From contig NW_026947635.1 of NCBI RefSeq assembly GCF_034190915.1, forward strand, positions 124,001-188,000: DNA of 64,000 nt, in the 5' to 3' direction. Shown piece by piece: positions 39,041 through 52,945 of this stretch (position 1 is its first letter; each line of letters opens with the position of its first letter). This stretch comes from Cavia porcellus. Its lineage: Eukaryota; Chordata; Mammalia; Rodentia; Caviidae. The notes under the pieces were generated by a model, which saw nothing but the letters and a program-made list of their open reading frames with translations, did not search any database and was not told the DNA's origin. The translations under genes and the position numbers were made by a program.

Positions 39041-42000
39041 TTCACTCGTAGGAGTGAGAAAAACATCACGGGGTGGTGCGCATTGTATGGGTGTGTGTTA
39101 CATTACATTCACTCGTAGGAGTGAGAAAAACATCACGGGGTGGTGCGCATTGTATGGGTGTGTGTTACATTACATTTACTAGTGGGAGTGAGAAAAACAT
39201 CACGGGGTGGTGGGCATTGTATGGGTGTGTGTTACATTACATTCACTAGTGGGAGAGAGAAAAACATCACGGGGTGGTGCGCATTGTATGGGTGTGTGTT
39301 ACATTACATTCACTAGTGGGAGTGAGAAAAACATCACGGGGTGGTGCGCATTGTATGGGTGTATGTTACATTACATTCACTCGTAGGAGTGAGAAAAACA
39401 TCACGGGGTGGTGCGCATTGTATGGGTGTGTGTTACATTACATTCACTCGTAGGAGTGAGAAAAACATCACGGGGTGGTGCGCATTGTATGGGTGTGTGT
39501 TACATTACATTCACTCGTAGGAGTGAGAAAAACATCACGGGGTGGTGCGCATTGTATGGGTGTGTGTTACATTACATTCACTAGTAGGAGTGAGAAAAAC
39601 ATCACGGGGTGGTGCGCATTGTATGGGTGTGTGTTACATTACATTCACTAGTAGGAGTGAGAAAAACATCACGGGGTGGTGCGCATTGTATGGGTGTGTG
39701 TTACATTACATTCACTAGTAGGAGTGAGAAAATCATCACGGGGTGGTGGGCATTGTATGGGTGTGTGTTACATTACATTCACTAGTAGGAGTGAGAAAAA
39801 CATCACGGGGTGGTGCGCATTGTATGGGTGTGTGTTACATTACATGCACTAGTAGGAGTGAGAAAAACATCACGGGGTGGTGCGCATTGTATGGGTTTGT
39901 GTTACATTACATTCACTAGTAGGAGTGAGAAAAACATCACGGGGAGGTGCGCATTGTATGGGTGTGTGTTACATTACATTCACTAGTAGGAGTGAGAAAA
40001 ACATCACGGGGAGGTGCGCATTGTATGGGTGTGTGTTACATTACATTTACTAGAGGGAGTGAGAAAAACATCACGGGGTGGTGCGCATTGTATGGGTGTG
40101 TGTTACATTACATTCACTAGTGGGAGAGAGAAAAACATCACGGGGTGGTGCGCATTGTATGGGTGTCTGTTACATTACATTCACTAGTGGGAGTGAGAAA
40201 AACATCACGGGGTGGTGCGCATTGTCTGGGTGTATGTTACATTACATTCACTCGTAGGAGTGAGAAAAACATCACGGGGTGGTGCGCATTGTATGGGTGT
40301 GTGTTACATTACATTCACTCGTAGGAGTGAGAAAAACATCACGGGGTGGTGCGCATTGTATGGGTGTGTGTTACATTACATTCACTCGTAGGAGTGAGAA
40401 AAACATCACGGGGTGGTGCGCATTGTATGGGTGTGTGTTACATTACATTCACTAGTAGGAGTGAGAAAAACATCACGGGGTGGTGCGCATTGTATGGGTG
40501 TGTGTTACATTACATTCACTAGTAGGAGTGAGAAAAACATCACGGGGTGGTGCGCATTGTATGGGTGTGTGTTACATTACATTCACTCGTAGGAGTGAGA
40601 AAAACATCACGGGGAGGTGCGCATTGTATGGGTGTGTGTTACATTACATTCACTACGAGGAGTGAGAACAACATCACGAGGTGGTGCGCATTGTATGGGT
40701 GTGTGTTACATTAGATTCACTAGTAGGAGTGAGAAAAACATCACGGGGTGGTGCGCATTGTATGGGTGTGTGTTACATTACAGTCACTAGTAGGAGTGAG
40801 AAAAACATCACGGGGTGGTGCGCATTCTATGGGTGTGTGTTACATTACATTCACTCGTAGGAGTGAGAAAAACATCACGGGGTGGTGCGCATTGTATGGG
40901 TGTGTGTTACATTACATTCACTAGTGGGAGTGAGAAAAACATCACGGGGTGGTGCGCATTGTATGGGTGTGTGTTACATTACATTCACCAGTGGGAGTGA
41001 GAAAAATATCACGGGGTGGTGCGCATTTTATGGGTGTGTGTTACATTACATTCACTAGTGGGAGTGAGAAAAACATCATGGGGTGGTGCGCATTGTATGG
41101 GTGTGTGTTACATTACATTCACTAGTGGGAGTGAGAAAAACATCATGGGGTGGTGCGCATTGTATGGGTGTGTGTTACATTACATTCACTAGTAGGAGTG
41201 AGAAAAACGTCACGGGGTGGTGCGCATTGTATGGCTGTGTGTTACATTACATTCACTAGTGGGAGTGAGAAAAACATCACGGGGTGGTGGGCATTGTATG
41301 GGTGTGTGTTACATTACATGCACTAGTAGGAGTGAGAAAAACATCACGGGGTGGTGCGCATTGTATGGGTGTGTGTTACATTACATTCACTACGAGGAGT
41401 GAGAAAAACATCACGGGGTGGTGCGCATTGTATGGGTGTGTGTTACATTAGATTCACTAGTAGGAGTGAGAAAAACATCACGGGGTGGTGCGCATTGTAT
41501 GGGTGTGTGTTACATTAGATTCACTAGTAGGAGTGAGAAAAACATCACGGGGTGGTGCGCATTGTATCGGTGTGTGTTACATTACAGTCACTAGTAGGAG
41601 TGAGAAAAACATCACGGGGTGGTGCGCATTGTATGGGTGTGTGTTACATTACAGTTACTAATAGGAGTGAGAAAAACATCACGGGGTGGTGCGCATTGTA
41701 TGGGTGTGTGTTACATTTCATTCACTAGTAGGAGTGAGAAAAACATCACGGGGTGGTGCGCATTGTATGGGTGTGTGTTATATTACATTCACTAGTAGGA
41801 GTGAGAAAAACATCACGGGGAGGTGCGCATTGTATGGGTGTGTGTTACATTATATTCACTAGTAGGAGTGAGAAAAACATCACGGGGAGGTGCGCATTGT
41901 ATGGGTGTGTGTTACATTACATTCACTAGTAGGAGTGAGAAAAACATCACGGGGTGGTGCGCATTGTATGGGTGTGTGTTACATTACATTCACTAGTAGG

Positions 42001-45000
42001 AGTGAGAAAAACATCACGGGGTGGTGCGCATTGTATGGGTGTGTGTTACATTACAGTCACTAGTAGGAGTGAGAAAAACATCACGGGGTGGTGCGCATTG
42101 TATTGGTGTGTGTTACATTACATTCACTACGAGGAGTGAGAAAAACATCACGGGGTGGTGCGCATTGTATGGGTGTGTGTTACATTACAGTCACTAGTAG
42201 GAGTGAGAAAAACATCACGGGGTGGTGCGCATTGTATGGGTGTGTGTTACATAACATTCACTAGTAGAAGGGAGAAAAACATCGCGGGGTGGTGCGCATT
42301 GTATGGGTGTGTGTTACATTACATTCACTAGTAGGAGTGAGAAAAACATCACGGGGTGGTGCGCATTGTATGGGTGTGTGTTACATTACATTCACTAGTA
42401 GGAGTGAGAAAAACATCAAGGGGTGGTGCGCATTGTATGGGTGTGTGTTACATTACATTCACTAGTGGAAGTGAGAAAAACATCACGGGGTGGTGCGCAT
42501 TGTATGGGTGTGTGTTACCTTACATTCACTAGTGGGAGTGAGAAAAACATCACGGGGTGGTGCGCATTGTATGGGTGTGTGTTACATTACATTCACTAGT
42601 AGGAGTGAGAAAAACATCACGGGGTGGTGCGCATTGTATGGGTGTGTGTTACATTACATTCACTAGTGGGAGTGAGAAAAACATCACGGGGTGGTGCACA
42701 TTGTATGGGTGTGTGTTACATTACATTTACTAGTGGGAGTGAGAAAAACATCACGGGGTGGTGCGCATTGTATGGGTGTGTGTTACATTACATTCACTAG
42801 TAGGAGTGAGAAAAACATCACGGGGTGGTGCGCATTGTATGGGTGTGTGTTACATTACATTCACTAGTGGGAGTGAGAAAAACATCACGGGGTGGTGCGC
42901 ATTGTATGGGTGTGTGTTACATTACATTCACTAGTAGGAGTGAGAAAAACATCACGGGGTGGTGCGCATTGTATGGGTGTGTGTTACATTACATTCAATA
43001 GTGGGAGTGAGAAGAACATCACGGGGTGGTGCGCATTGTATGGGTGTGTGTTACATTACATTCACTAGTGGGAGTGAGAAAAACATCACGGGGTGGTGCG
43101 CATTGTATGGGTGTGTGTTACATTATATTCACCAGTGGGAGTGAGAAAAACATCACGGGGTGGTGCACATTTTATGGGTGTGTGTTACATTACATTCACT
43201 AGTGGGAGTGAGAAAAACATCACGGGGTGGTGCGCATTGTATGGGTGTGTGTTACATTACATTCACTAGTGGGAGTGAGAAAAACATCACGGGGTGGTGC
43301 GCATTGTATGGGTGTGTGTTACATTACATTCACTAGTAGGAGTGAGAAAAACGTCACGGGGTGGTGCGCATTGTATGGCTGTGTGTTACATTACATTCAC
43401 TAGTGGGAGTGAGAAAAACATCACGGGGTGGTGGGCATTGTATGGGTGTGTGTTACATTACATGCACTAGTAGGAGTGAGAAAAACATCACGGGGTGGTG
43501 CGCATTGTATGGGTGTGTGTTACATTACATTCACTACGAGGAGTGAGAAAAACATCACGGGGTAGTGCGCATTGTATGGGTGTGTGTTACATTAGATTCA
43601 CTAGTAGGAGTGAGAAAAACATCACGGGGTGGTGCGCATTGTATGGGTGTGTGTTACATTAGATTCACTAGTAGGATTGAGAAAAACATCACGGGGTGGT
43701 GCGCATTGTATGGGTGTTTGTTACATTACATTCACTAGTAGGAGTGAGAAAAACATCACGGGGAGGTGCGCATTGTATGGGTGTGTGTTACATTACATTC
43801 ACTAGTAGGAGTGAGAAAAACATCACGGGGTGGTGCGCATTGTATGGGTGTGTGTTACATTACATTCACTAGTAGGAGTGAGAAAAACATCACGGGGTGG
43901 TGCGCATTGTATGGGTGTGTGTTACATTACAGTCACTAGTAGGAGTGAGAAAAACTTCACCGGGTGGTGCGCATTGTATGGGTGTGTGTTACATTACAGT
44001 CACTAGTAGGAGTGAGAAAAACATCACGGGGTGGTGCGCATTGTATGGGTGTGTGTTACATAACATTCACTAGTAGAAGGGAGAAAAACATCACGGGGTG
44101 GTGCGCATTGTATGGGTGTGTGTTACATTACATTCACTAGTAGGAGTGAGAAAAACATCACGGGGTGGTGCGCATTTTATGAGTGTGTGTTACATTACAT
44201 TCACTACGAGGAGTGAGAAAAACATCACGGGGTGGTGCGCATTGTATGGGTGTGTGTTACATTAGATTCACTAGTAGGAGTGAGAAAAACATCACGGGGT
44301 TGTGCGCATTGTATGGGTGTGTGTTACATTAGATTCACTAGTAGGAGTGAGAAAAACATCACGGGGTGGTGCGCATTGTATGGGTGTGTGTTACATTACA
44401 GTCACTAGTAGGAGTGAGAAAAACATCACGGGGTGGTGCGCATTGTATGGGTGTGTGTTACATTACAGTCACTAGTAGGAGTGAGAAAAACATCACGGGG
44501 TGGTGCGCATTGTATGGGTGTGTGTTACATTACATTCACTAGAAGGAGTGAGAAAAACATCACGGGGTGGTGCGCATTGTATGGGTGTGTGTTACATTAC
44601 ATTCACTAGTAGGAGTGAGAAAAACATCACGGGGAGGTGCGCATTGTATGGGTGTGTGTTACATTACATTCACTAGTAGGAGTGAGAAAAACATCACGGA
44701 GAGGTGCGCATTGTATGGGTGTGTGTTACATTACATTCACTAGTAGGAGTGAGAAAAACATCACGGGGTGGTGCGCATTGTATGGGTGTGTGTTACATTA
44801 CATTCACTAGTAGGAGTGAGAAAAACATCACGGGGTGGTGCGCATTGTATGGGTGTGTGTTACATTACAGTCACTAGTAGGAGTGAGAAAAACATCACGG
44901 GGTGGTGCGCATTGTATGGGTGTGTGTTACATAACATTCACTAGTAGAAGGGAGAAAAACATCACGGGGTGGTGCGCATTGTATGGGTGTGTGTTACATT

Positions 45001-46070
45001 ACATTCACTAGTAGGAGTGAGAAAAACATCACGGGGTGGTGCGCACTGTATGGGTGTGTGTTACATTACATGCACTAGTAGGAGTGAGAAAAACATCACG
45101 GGGTGGTGCGCATTGTATGGGTGTGTGTTACATTACATTCACTACGAGGAGTGAGAAAAACATAACGGGGTGGTGCGCATTGTATGGGTGTGTGTTACAT
45201 TACATTCACTAGTAGGAGTGAGAAATATATCACGGGGTGGTGCGCATTGTATGGGTGTGTGTTACATTACATTCACTAGTAGGAGTGAGAAAAACATCAC
45301 CGGGTGGTGCGCATTGTATGGGTGTGTGTTACATTACATTCACTAGTAGGAGTGAGAAAAACATCGCGGGGTGGTGCGCATTGTATGGGTGTGTGTTACA
45401 TTATATTCACTAGTGGGAGTGAGAAAAACATCGCGGGGTGGTACGCATTGTATGGGTGTGTGTTACATTACATTCACTAGTGGGAGTGAGAAAAACATCA
45501 CGGGGTGGTGCGCATTGTATGGGTGTGTGTTACATTACATTCACTAGTGGGAGAGAGAAAAACATCACGGGGTGGTGCGCATTGTATGGGTGTGTGTTAC
45601 ATTACATTCACTAGTAGGAGTGAGAAAAACATCACGGGGTGGTGCGCATTGTATGGGTGTGTGTTACATTACATTCACTAGTAGGATTGAGAAAAACATC
45701 ACGGGGTGGTGCGCATTGTATGGGTGTGTGTTACATTAGATTCACTAGTAGGAGTGAGAAAAACATCACGGGGTGGTGCGCATTGTATGGGTGTGTGTTA
45801 CCTTACATTCACTAGTGGGAGTGAGAAAAACATCACGGGGTGGTGCGCATTGTATGGGTGTGTGTTACATTACATTCACTAATAGGAGTGAGAAAAACAT
45901 CACGGGGTGGTTCGCATTTTATGGGTGTGTGTTACATTACATTCACTAGTAGGAGTGAGAAAAACATCACGGGGTGGTGCGCATTGTATGGGTGTGTGTT
46001 ACATTACATTCACTAGTGGAAGTGAGAAAAACATCACGGGGTGGTGCGCATTGTATGGGTGTGTGTTACA
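39041..46070 (+). repeat. 105-mer tandem block, copy 2 (7035 bp)
   Basis: This is the adjacent counterpart of the 104-mer with one additional monomer near 45060. Private substitutions include TTGTCTGGG (40225), TATCGGTG (41567), CATCAAGGGG (42414), ATTATATTCACC (43132), TGTTTGTTAC (43717), and TTCACCGGG (43957). It also has TTACATTAC instead of TTATATTAC near 44590. The low number of differences across 7 kb suggests a recent duplication; a base-level alignment is needed for the exact identity. Confidence 0.9.
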
Positions 46071-48970
46071 TTACATTCACTAGTGGGAGTGAGAAAAACA
46101 TCACGGGGTGGTGCGCATTGTATGGGTGTGTGTTACATTACATTCACTCGTAGGAGTGAGAAAAACATCACGGGGTGGTGCGCATTGTATGGGTGTGTGT
46201 TACATTACATTCACTAGTAGGAGTGAGAAAAACATCACGGGGTGGTGCGCATTGTATGGGTGTGTGTTACATTACATGCACTAGTAGGAGTGAGAAAAAC
46301 ATCACGGGGTGGTGCGCATTGTATGGGTGTGTGTTACATTACATTCACTACGAGGAGTGAGAAAAACATCACGGGGTGGTGCGCATTGTATGGGTGTGTA
46401 TTACATTACATTCACTAGTAGGAGTGAGAAATACATCACGGGGTGGTGCGCATTGTATGGGTGTGTGTTACATTACATTCACTAGTAGGAGTGAGTAAAA
46501 CATCGCGGGGTGGTGCTCATTGTATGGGTGTGTGTTACATTACATTCACTAGTAAGAGTGAGAAAAACATCGCGGGGTGGTGCGCATTGTATGGGTGGGT
46601 GTTACATTACATTCACTAGTAGGAGTGAGAAAAACATCGCGGGGTGGTGCGCATTGTATGGGAGTGTGTTACACTAGATTCACTAGTAGGAGTGAGAAAA
46701 ACATCACGGGGTGGTGCGCATTGTATGGGTGTGTGTTACACTAGATTCACTAGTAGGAGTGAGAAAAACATCACGGGATGGTGCGCATTGTATGGGTGTG
46801 TGTTACATTGCAGTCACTAGTAGGAGTGAGAAAAACATCACGGGGTGGTGCGCATTGTGTGGGTGTGTGTTACATTACAGCCACTAGTAGGAGAGAGAAA
46901 AACATCACGGGGTGGTGCGCATTGTATGGGTATGTGTTACATTACATTCACTAGTAGGAGTGAGAAAAACATCACGGGGTGGTGCGCATTGCATGGGTGT
47001 GTGTTACATTACATTCACTAGTAGGAGTGAGAAAAACATCACGGGGTGGTGCGCATTGTATGGGTGTGTGTTACATTACATTCACTAGTAGGAGTGAGAA
47101 AAACATCACGGGGTGGTGCGCATTGTATGGGTGTGTGTTACATTACATTCACTAGTAGGAGTGAGAAAAACATCACGGGGCGGTGCACATTGTATGGGTG
47201 TGTGTTACATTACATTCACTAGTGGAAGTGAGAAAAACATCACGGGGCGGTGCGCATTGTATGGGTGTGTGTTACATTACATTCACTAGTGGGAGTGAGA
47301 AAAACATCACGGGGTGGTGCGCATTGTATGGGTGTGTGTTACATTACATTCACTAGTGGGAGTGAGAAAAACATCACGGGGTGGTGCGCATTGTATGGGT
47401 GTGTGTTACATTACATTCACTATTAGGAGTGAGAAAACATCACGGGGTGGTGCACATTGTATGGGTGTGTGTTACATTACATTCAATAGTGGGAGTGAGA
47501 AGAACATCACGGGGTGGTGCGCATTGTATGGGTGTGTGTTACATTACATTCACTAGTGGGAGTGAGAAGAACATCACGGGGTGGTGCGCATTGTATGGGT
47601 GTGTGTTACATTACATTCACTAGTGGGAGTGAGAAAAACATCACCGGGTGGTGCGCATTGTATGGGTGTGTGTTACATTACATTCACTAGTGGGAGTGAG
47701 AAAAACATCACGGGGTGGTGCGCATTGTATGGGTGTGTGTCACATTACATTCACTAGTGGGAGTGAGAAAAACATCACGGGGTGGTGCACATTGTATGGG
47801 TGTGTGTTACATTACATTCACTAGTGGGAGTGAGAAAAACATCACGGGGTCGTGCGCATTGTATGGGTGTGTGTTACATTACATTCACTAGTAGGAGTGA
47901 GAAAAACATCACGGGGTGGTGCGCATTGTATGGGTGTGTGTTACATTACATTCACTAGTGGGAGTGAGAAAAACATCACGGGGTGGTGCGCATTGTATGG
48001 GTGTGTGTTACATTACATGCACTAGTAGGAGTGAGAAAAACATCACGGGGTGGTGCGCATTGTATGGGTGTGTGTTACATTACATTCACTACGAGGAGTG
48101 AGAAAAACATCACGGGGTGGTGCGCATTGTATGGGTGTGTGTTACGTTAGATTCACTAGTAGGAGTGAGAAAAACATCACGGGGTGGTGCGCATTGTATG
48201 GGTGTGTGTTACATTAGATTCACTAGTAGGAGTGAGAAAAACATCACGGGGTGGTGCGCATTGTATGGGTGTGTGTTACATTACAGTCACTAGTAGGAGT
48301 GAGAAAAACATCACGGGGTGGTGCGCATTCTATGGGTGTGTGTTACATTACATTCACTCGTAGGAGTGAGAAAAACATCACGGGGTGGTGCGCATTGTAT
48401 TGGTGTGTGTTACATTACATTCACTAGTGGGAGTGAGGAAAACATCACGGGGTGGTGCGCATTGTATGGGTGTGTTTTACATTACATTCACTAATGGGAG
48501 TGAGGAAAACATCACGGGGTGGGGCGCATTGTATGGGTGTGTGTTACATTACATTCACTAGTGGGAGAGAGAAAAACATCACGGGGTGCTGCGCATTGTA
48601 TAGGTGTGTGTTACATTACATTCACTAGTGGGAGTGAGAAAAACATCACGGGGTGGTGCGCATTGTATGGGTGTGTGTTACATTACATTCACTAGTGGGA
48701 GAGAGAAAAACATCACGGGGTGCTGCGCATTGTATAGGTGTGTGTTACATTACATTCACTAGTGGGAGTGAGAAAAACATCACGCGTTGGTGCGCATTGT
48801 ATGGGTGTGTGTTACATTACATTCACTCGTAGGAGTGAGAAAAACATCACGGGGTGGTGCGCATTGTATGGGTGTGTGTTACATTACATTCACTAGTGGG
48901 AGTGAGAAAAACATCACGGGGTGGTGCGCACTGTATGGGTGTGTGTTACATTACATGCACTAGTAGGAGT
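44955..48970 (+). repeat. 60-mer tandem block, copy 1 (4019 bp)
   Basis: Markers recur at +4019 bases (60 monomers minus one): GAAATATAT (45222 and 49241), GGGAGTGTGTTACACTAG (46661 and 50680), CACGGGATGG, ATTGCAGTC, ACAGCCAC, GCATTGCATG, GGGGCGGTG and the monomer with four instead of five A bases (47434 and 51453). The left part overlaps the end of the 104/105-mer block, so newer blocks are built from older ones. Confidence 0.9.
47431..47440 (+). other. 1-bp deletion shared by three paralogous monomers
   Basis: The A run reads GAAAAC instead of GAAAAAC, in a monomer that follows an unusual ATTAGGAG spacer. The same combination is found at 51453 and 56008. The intervals of 4019 and 4555 bases are the 60-mer and 68-mer unit lengths, so the deletion happened once and was then copied. 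Confidence 0.93.
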
Positions 48971-51900
48971 GAGAAAAACATCACGGGGTGGTGCGCATTG
49001 TATGGGTGTGTGTTACATTACATTCACTAGTAGGAGTGAGAAAAACATCACGGGGTGGTGCGCACTGTATGGGTGTGTGTTACATTACATGCACTAGTAG
49101 GAGTGAGAAAAACATCACGGGGTGGTGCGCATTGTATGGGTGTGTGTTACATTACATTCACTACGAGGAGTGAGAAAAACATAACGGGGTGGTGCGCATT
49201 GTATGGGTGTGTGTTACATTACATTCACTAGTAGGAGTGAGAAATATATCACGGGGTGGTGCGCATTGTATGGGTGTGTGTTACATTACATTCACTAGTA
49301 GGAGTGAGAAAAACATCACCGGGTGGTGCGCATTGTATGGGTGTGTGTTACATTACATTCACTAGTAGGAGTGAGAAAAACATCGCGGGGTGGTGCGCAT
49401 TGTATGGGTGTGTGTTACATTATATTCACTAGTGGGAGTGAGAAAAACATCGCGGGGTGGTACGCATTGTATGGGTGTGTGTTACATTACATTCACTAGT
49501 GGGAGTGAGAAAAACATCACGGGGTGGTGCGCATTGTATGGGTGTGTGTTACATTACATTCACTAGTGGGAGAGAGAAAAACATCACGGGGTGGTGCGCA
49601 TTGTATGGGTGTGTGTTACATTACATTCACTAGTAGGAGTGAGAAAAACATCACGGGGTGGTGCGCATTGTATGGGTGTGTGTTACATTACATTCACTAG
49701 TAGGATTGAGAAAAACATCACGGGGTGGTGCGCATTGTATGGGTGTGTGTTACATTAGATTCACTAGTAGGAGTGAGAAAAACATCACGGGGTGGTGCGC
49801 ATTGTATGGGTGTGTGTTACCTTACATTCACTAGTGGGAGTGAGAAAAACATCACGGGGTGGTGCGCATTGTATGGGTGTGTGTTACATTACATTCACTA
49901 ATAGGAGTGAGAAAAACATCACGGGGTGGTTCGCATTTTATGGGTGTGTGTTACATTACATTCACTAGTAGGAGTGAGAAAAACATCACGGGGTGGTGCG
50001 CATTGTATGGGTGTGTGTTACATTACATTCACTAGTGGAAGTGAGAAAAACATCACGGGGTGGTGCGCATTGTATGGGTGTGTGTTACATTACATTCACT
50101 AGTGGGAGTGAGAAAAACATCACGGGGTGGTGCGCATTGTATGGGTGTGTGTTACATTACATTCACTCGTAGGAGTGAGAAAAACATCACGGGGTGGTGC
50201 GCATTGTATGGGTGTGTGTTACATTACATTCACTAGTAGGAGTGAGAAAAACATCACGGGGTGGTGCGCATTGTATGGGTGTGTGTTACATTACATGCAC
50301 TAGTAGGAGTGAGAAAAACATCACGGGGTGGTGCGCATTGTATGGGTGTGTGTTACATTACATTCACTACGAGGAGTGAGAAAAACATCACGGGGTGGTG
50401 CGCATTGTATGGGTGTGTATTACATTACATTCACTAGTAGGAGTGAGAAATACATCACGGGGTGGTGCGCATTGTATGGGTGTGTGTTACATTACATTCA
50501 CTAGTAGGAGTGAGTAAAACATCGCGGGGTGGTGCTCATTGTATGGGTGTGTGTTACATTACATTCACTAGTAAGAGTGAGAAAAACATCGCGGGGTGGT
50601 GCGCATTGTATGGGTGGGTGTTACATTACATTCACTAGTAGGAGTGAGAAAAACATCGCGGGGTGGTGCGCATTGTATGGGAGTGTGTTACACTAGATTC
50701 ACTAGTAGGAGTGAGAAAAACATCACGGGGTGGTGCGCATTGTATGGGTGTGTGTTACACTAGATTCACTAGTAGGAGTGAGAAAAACATCACGGGATGG
50801 TGCGCATTGTATGGGTGTGTGTTACATTGCAGTCACTAGTAGGAGTGAGAAAAACATCACGGGGTGGTGCGCATTGTGTGGGTGTGTGTTACATTACAGC
50901 CACTAGTAGGAGAGAGAAAAACATCACGGGGTGGTGCGCATTGTATGGGTATGTGTTACATTACATTCACTAGTAGGAGTGAGAAAAACATCACGGGGTG
51001 GTGCGCATTGCATGGGTGTGTGTTACATTACATTCACTAGTAGGAGTGAGAAAAACATCACGGGGTGGTGCGCATTGTATGGGTGTGTGTTACATTACAT
51101 TCACTAGTAGGAGTGAGAAAAACATCACGGGGTGGTGCGCATTGTATGGGTGTGTGTTACATTACATTCACTAGTAGGAGTGAGAAAAACATCACGGGGC
51201 GGTGCACACTGTATGGGTGTGTGTTACATTACATTCACTAGTGGAAGTGAGAAAAACATCACGGGGCGGTGCGCATTGTATGGGTGTGTGTTACATTACA
51301 TTCACTAGTGGGAGTGAGAAAAACATCACGGGGTGGTGCGCATTGTATGGGTGTGTGTTACATTACATTCACTAGTGGGAGTGAGAAAAACATCACGGGG
51401 TGGTGCGCATTGTATGGGTGTGTGTTACATTACATTCACTATTAGGAGTGAGAAAACATCACGGGGTGGTGCACATTGTATGGGTGTGTGTTACATTACA
51501 TTCAATAGTGGGAGTGAGAAGAACATCACGGGGTGGTGCGCATTGTATGGGTGTGTGTTACATTACATTCACTAGTGGGAGTGAGAAGAACATCACGGGG
51601 TGGTGCGCATTGTATGGGTGTGTGTTACATTACATTCACTAGTGGGAGTGAGAAAAACATCACCGGGTGGTGCGCATTGTATGGGTGTGTGTTACATTAC
51701 ATTCACTAGTGGGAGTGAGAAAAACATCACGGGGTGGTGCGCATTGTATGGGTGTGTGTCACATTACATTCACTAGTGGGAGTGAGAAAAACATCACGGG
51801 GTGGTGCACATTGTATGGGTGTGTGTTACATTACATTCACTAGTGGGAGTGAGAAAAACATCACGGGGTCGTGCGCATTGTATGGGTGTGTGTTACATTA

Positions 51901-52945
51901 CATTCACTAGTAGGAGTGAGAAAAACATCACGGGGTGGTGCGCATTGTATGGGTGTGTGTTACATTACATTCACTAGTGGGAGTGAGAAAAACATCACGG
52001 GGTGGTGCGCATTGTATGGGTGTGTGTTACATTACATGCACTAGTAGGAGTGAGAAAAACATCACGGGGTGGTGCGCATTGTATGGGTGTGTGTTACATT
52101 ACATTCACTACGAGGAGTGAGAAAAACATCACGGGGTGGTGCGCATTGTATGGGTGTGTGTTACGTTAGATTCACTAGTAGGAGTGAGAAAAACATCACG
52201 GGGTGGTGCGCATTGTATGGGTGTGTGTTACATTAGATTCACTAGTAGGAGTGAGAAAAACATCACGGGGTGGTGCGCATTGTATGGGTGTGTGTTACAT
52301 TACAGTCACTAGTAGGAGTGAGAAAAACATCACGGGGTGGTGCGCATTCTATGGGTGTGTGTTACATTACATTCACTCGTAGGAGTGAGAAAAACATCAC
52401 GGGGTGGTGCGCATTGTATTGGTGTGTGTTACATTACATTCACTAGTGGGAGTGAGGAAAACATCACGGGGTGGTGCGCATTGTATGGGTGTGTTTTACA
52501 TTACATTCACTAATGGGAGTGAGGAAAACATCACGGGGTGGGGCGCATTGTATGGGTGTGTGTTACATTACATTCACTAGTGGGAGAGAGAAAAACATCA
52601 CGGGGTGCTGCGCATTGTATAGGTGTGTGTTACATTACATTCACTAGTGGGAGTGAGAAAAACATCACGGGGTGGTGCGCATTGTATGGGTGTGTGTTAC
52701 ATTACATTCACTAGTGGGAGAGAGAAAAACATCACGGGGTGCTGCGCATTGTATAGGTGTGTGTTACATTACATTCACTAGTGGGAGTGAGAAAAACATC
52801 ACGCGTTGGTGCGCATTGTATGGGTGTGTGTTACATTACATTCACTCGTAGGAGTGAGAAAAACATCACGGGGTGGTGCGCATTGTATGGGTGTGTGTTA
52901 CATTACATTCACTAGTGGGAGTGAGAAAAACATCACGGGGTGGTG
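48971..52945 (+). repeat. 60-mer tandem block, copy 2 (4019 bp)
   Basis: This copy is adjacent to copy 1 and carries the same rare variants in the same order, with a few new changes such as GTGCACACTG near 51205. The match ends near 52945, where the neighbour continues with sequence matching 49.6 kb, so the next block lacks the first ten monomers of this unit. Confidence 0.88.

Noticed and set aside
47314..47623. Overlapping 80-codon frames, repeated at 51333 and 55888, as a conserved gene pair
   Set aside because: They result from the one-base A deletion copied with the 60-mer and 68-mer blocks; conservation reflects segmental duplication.
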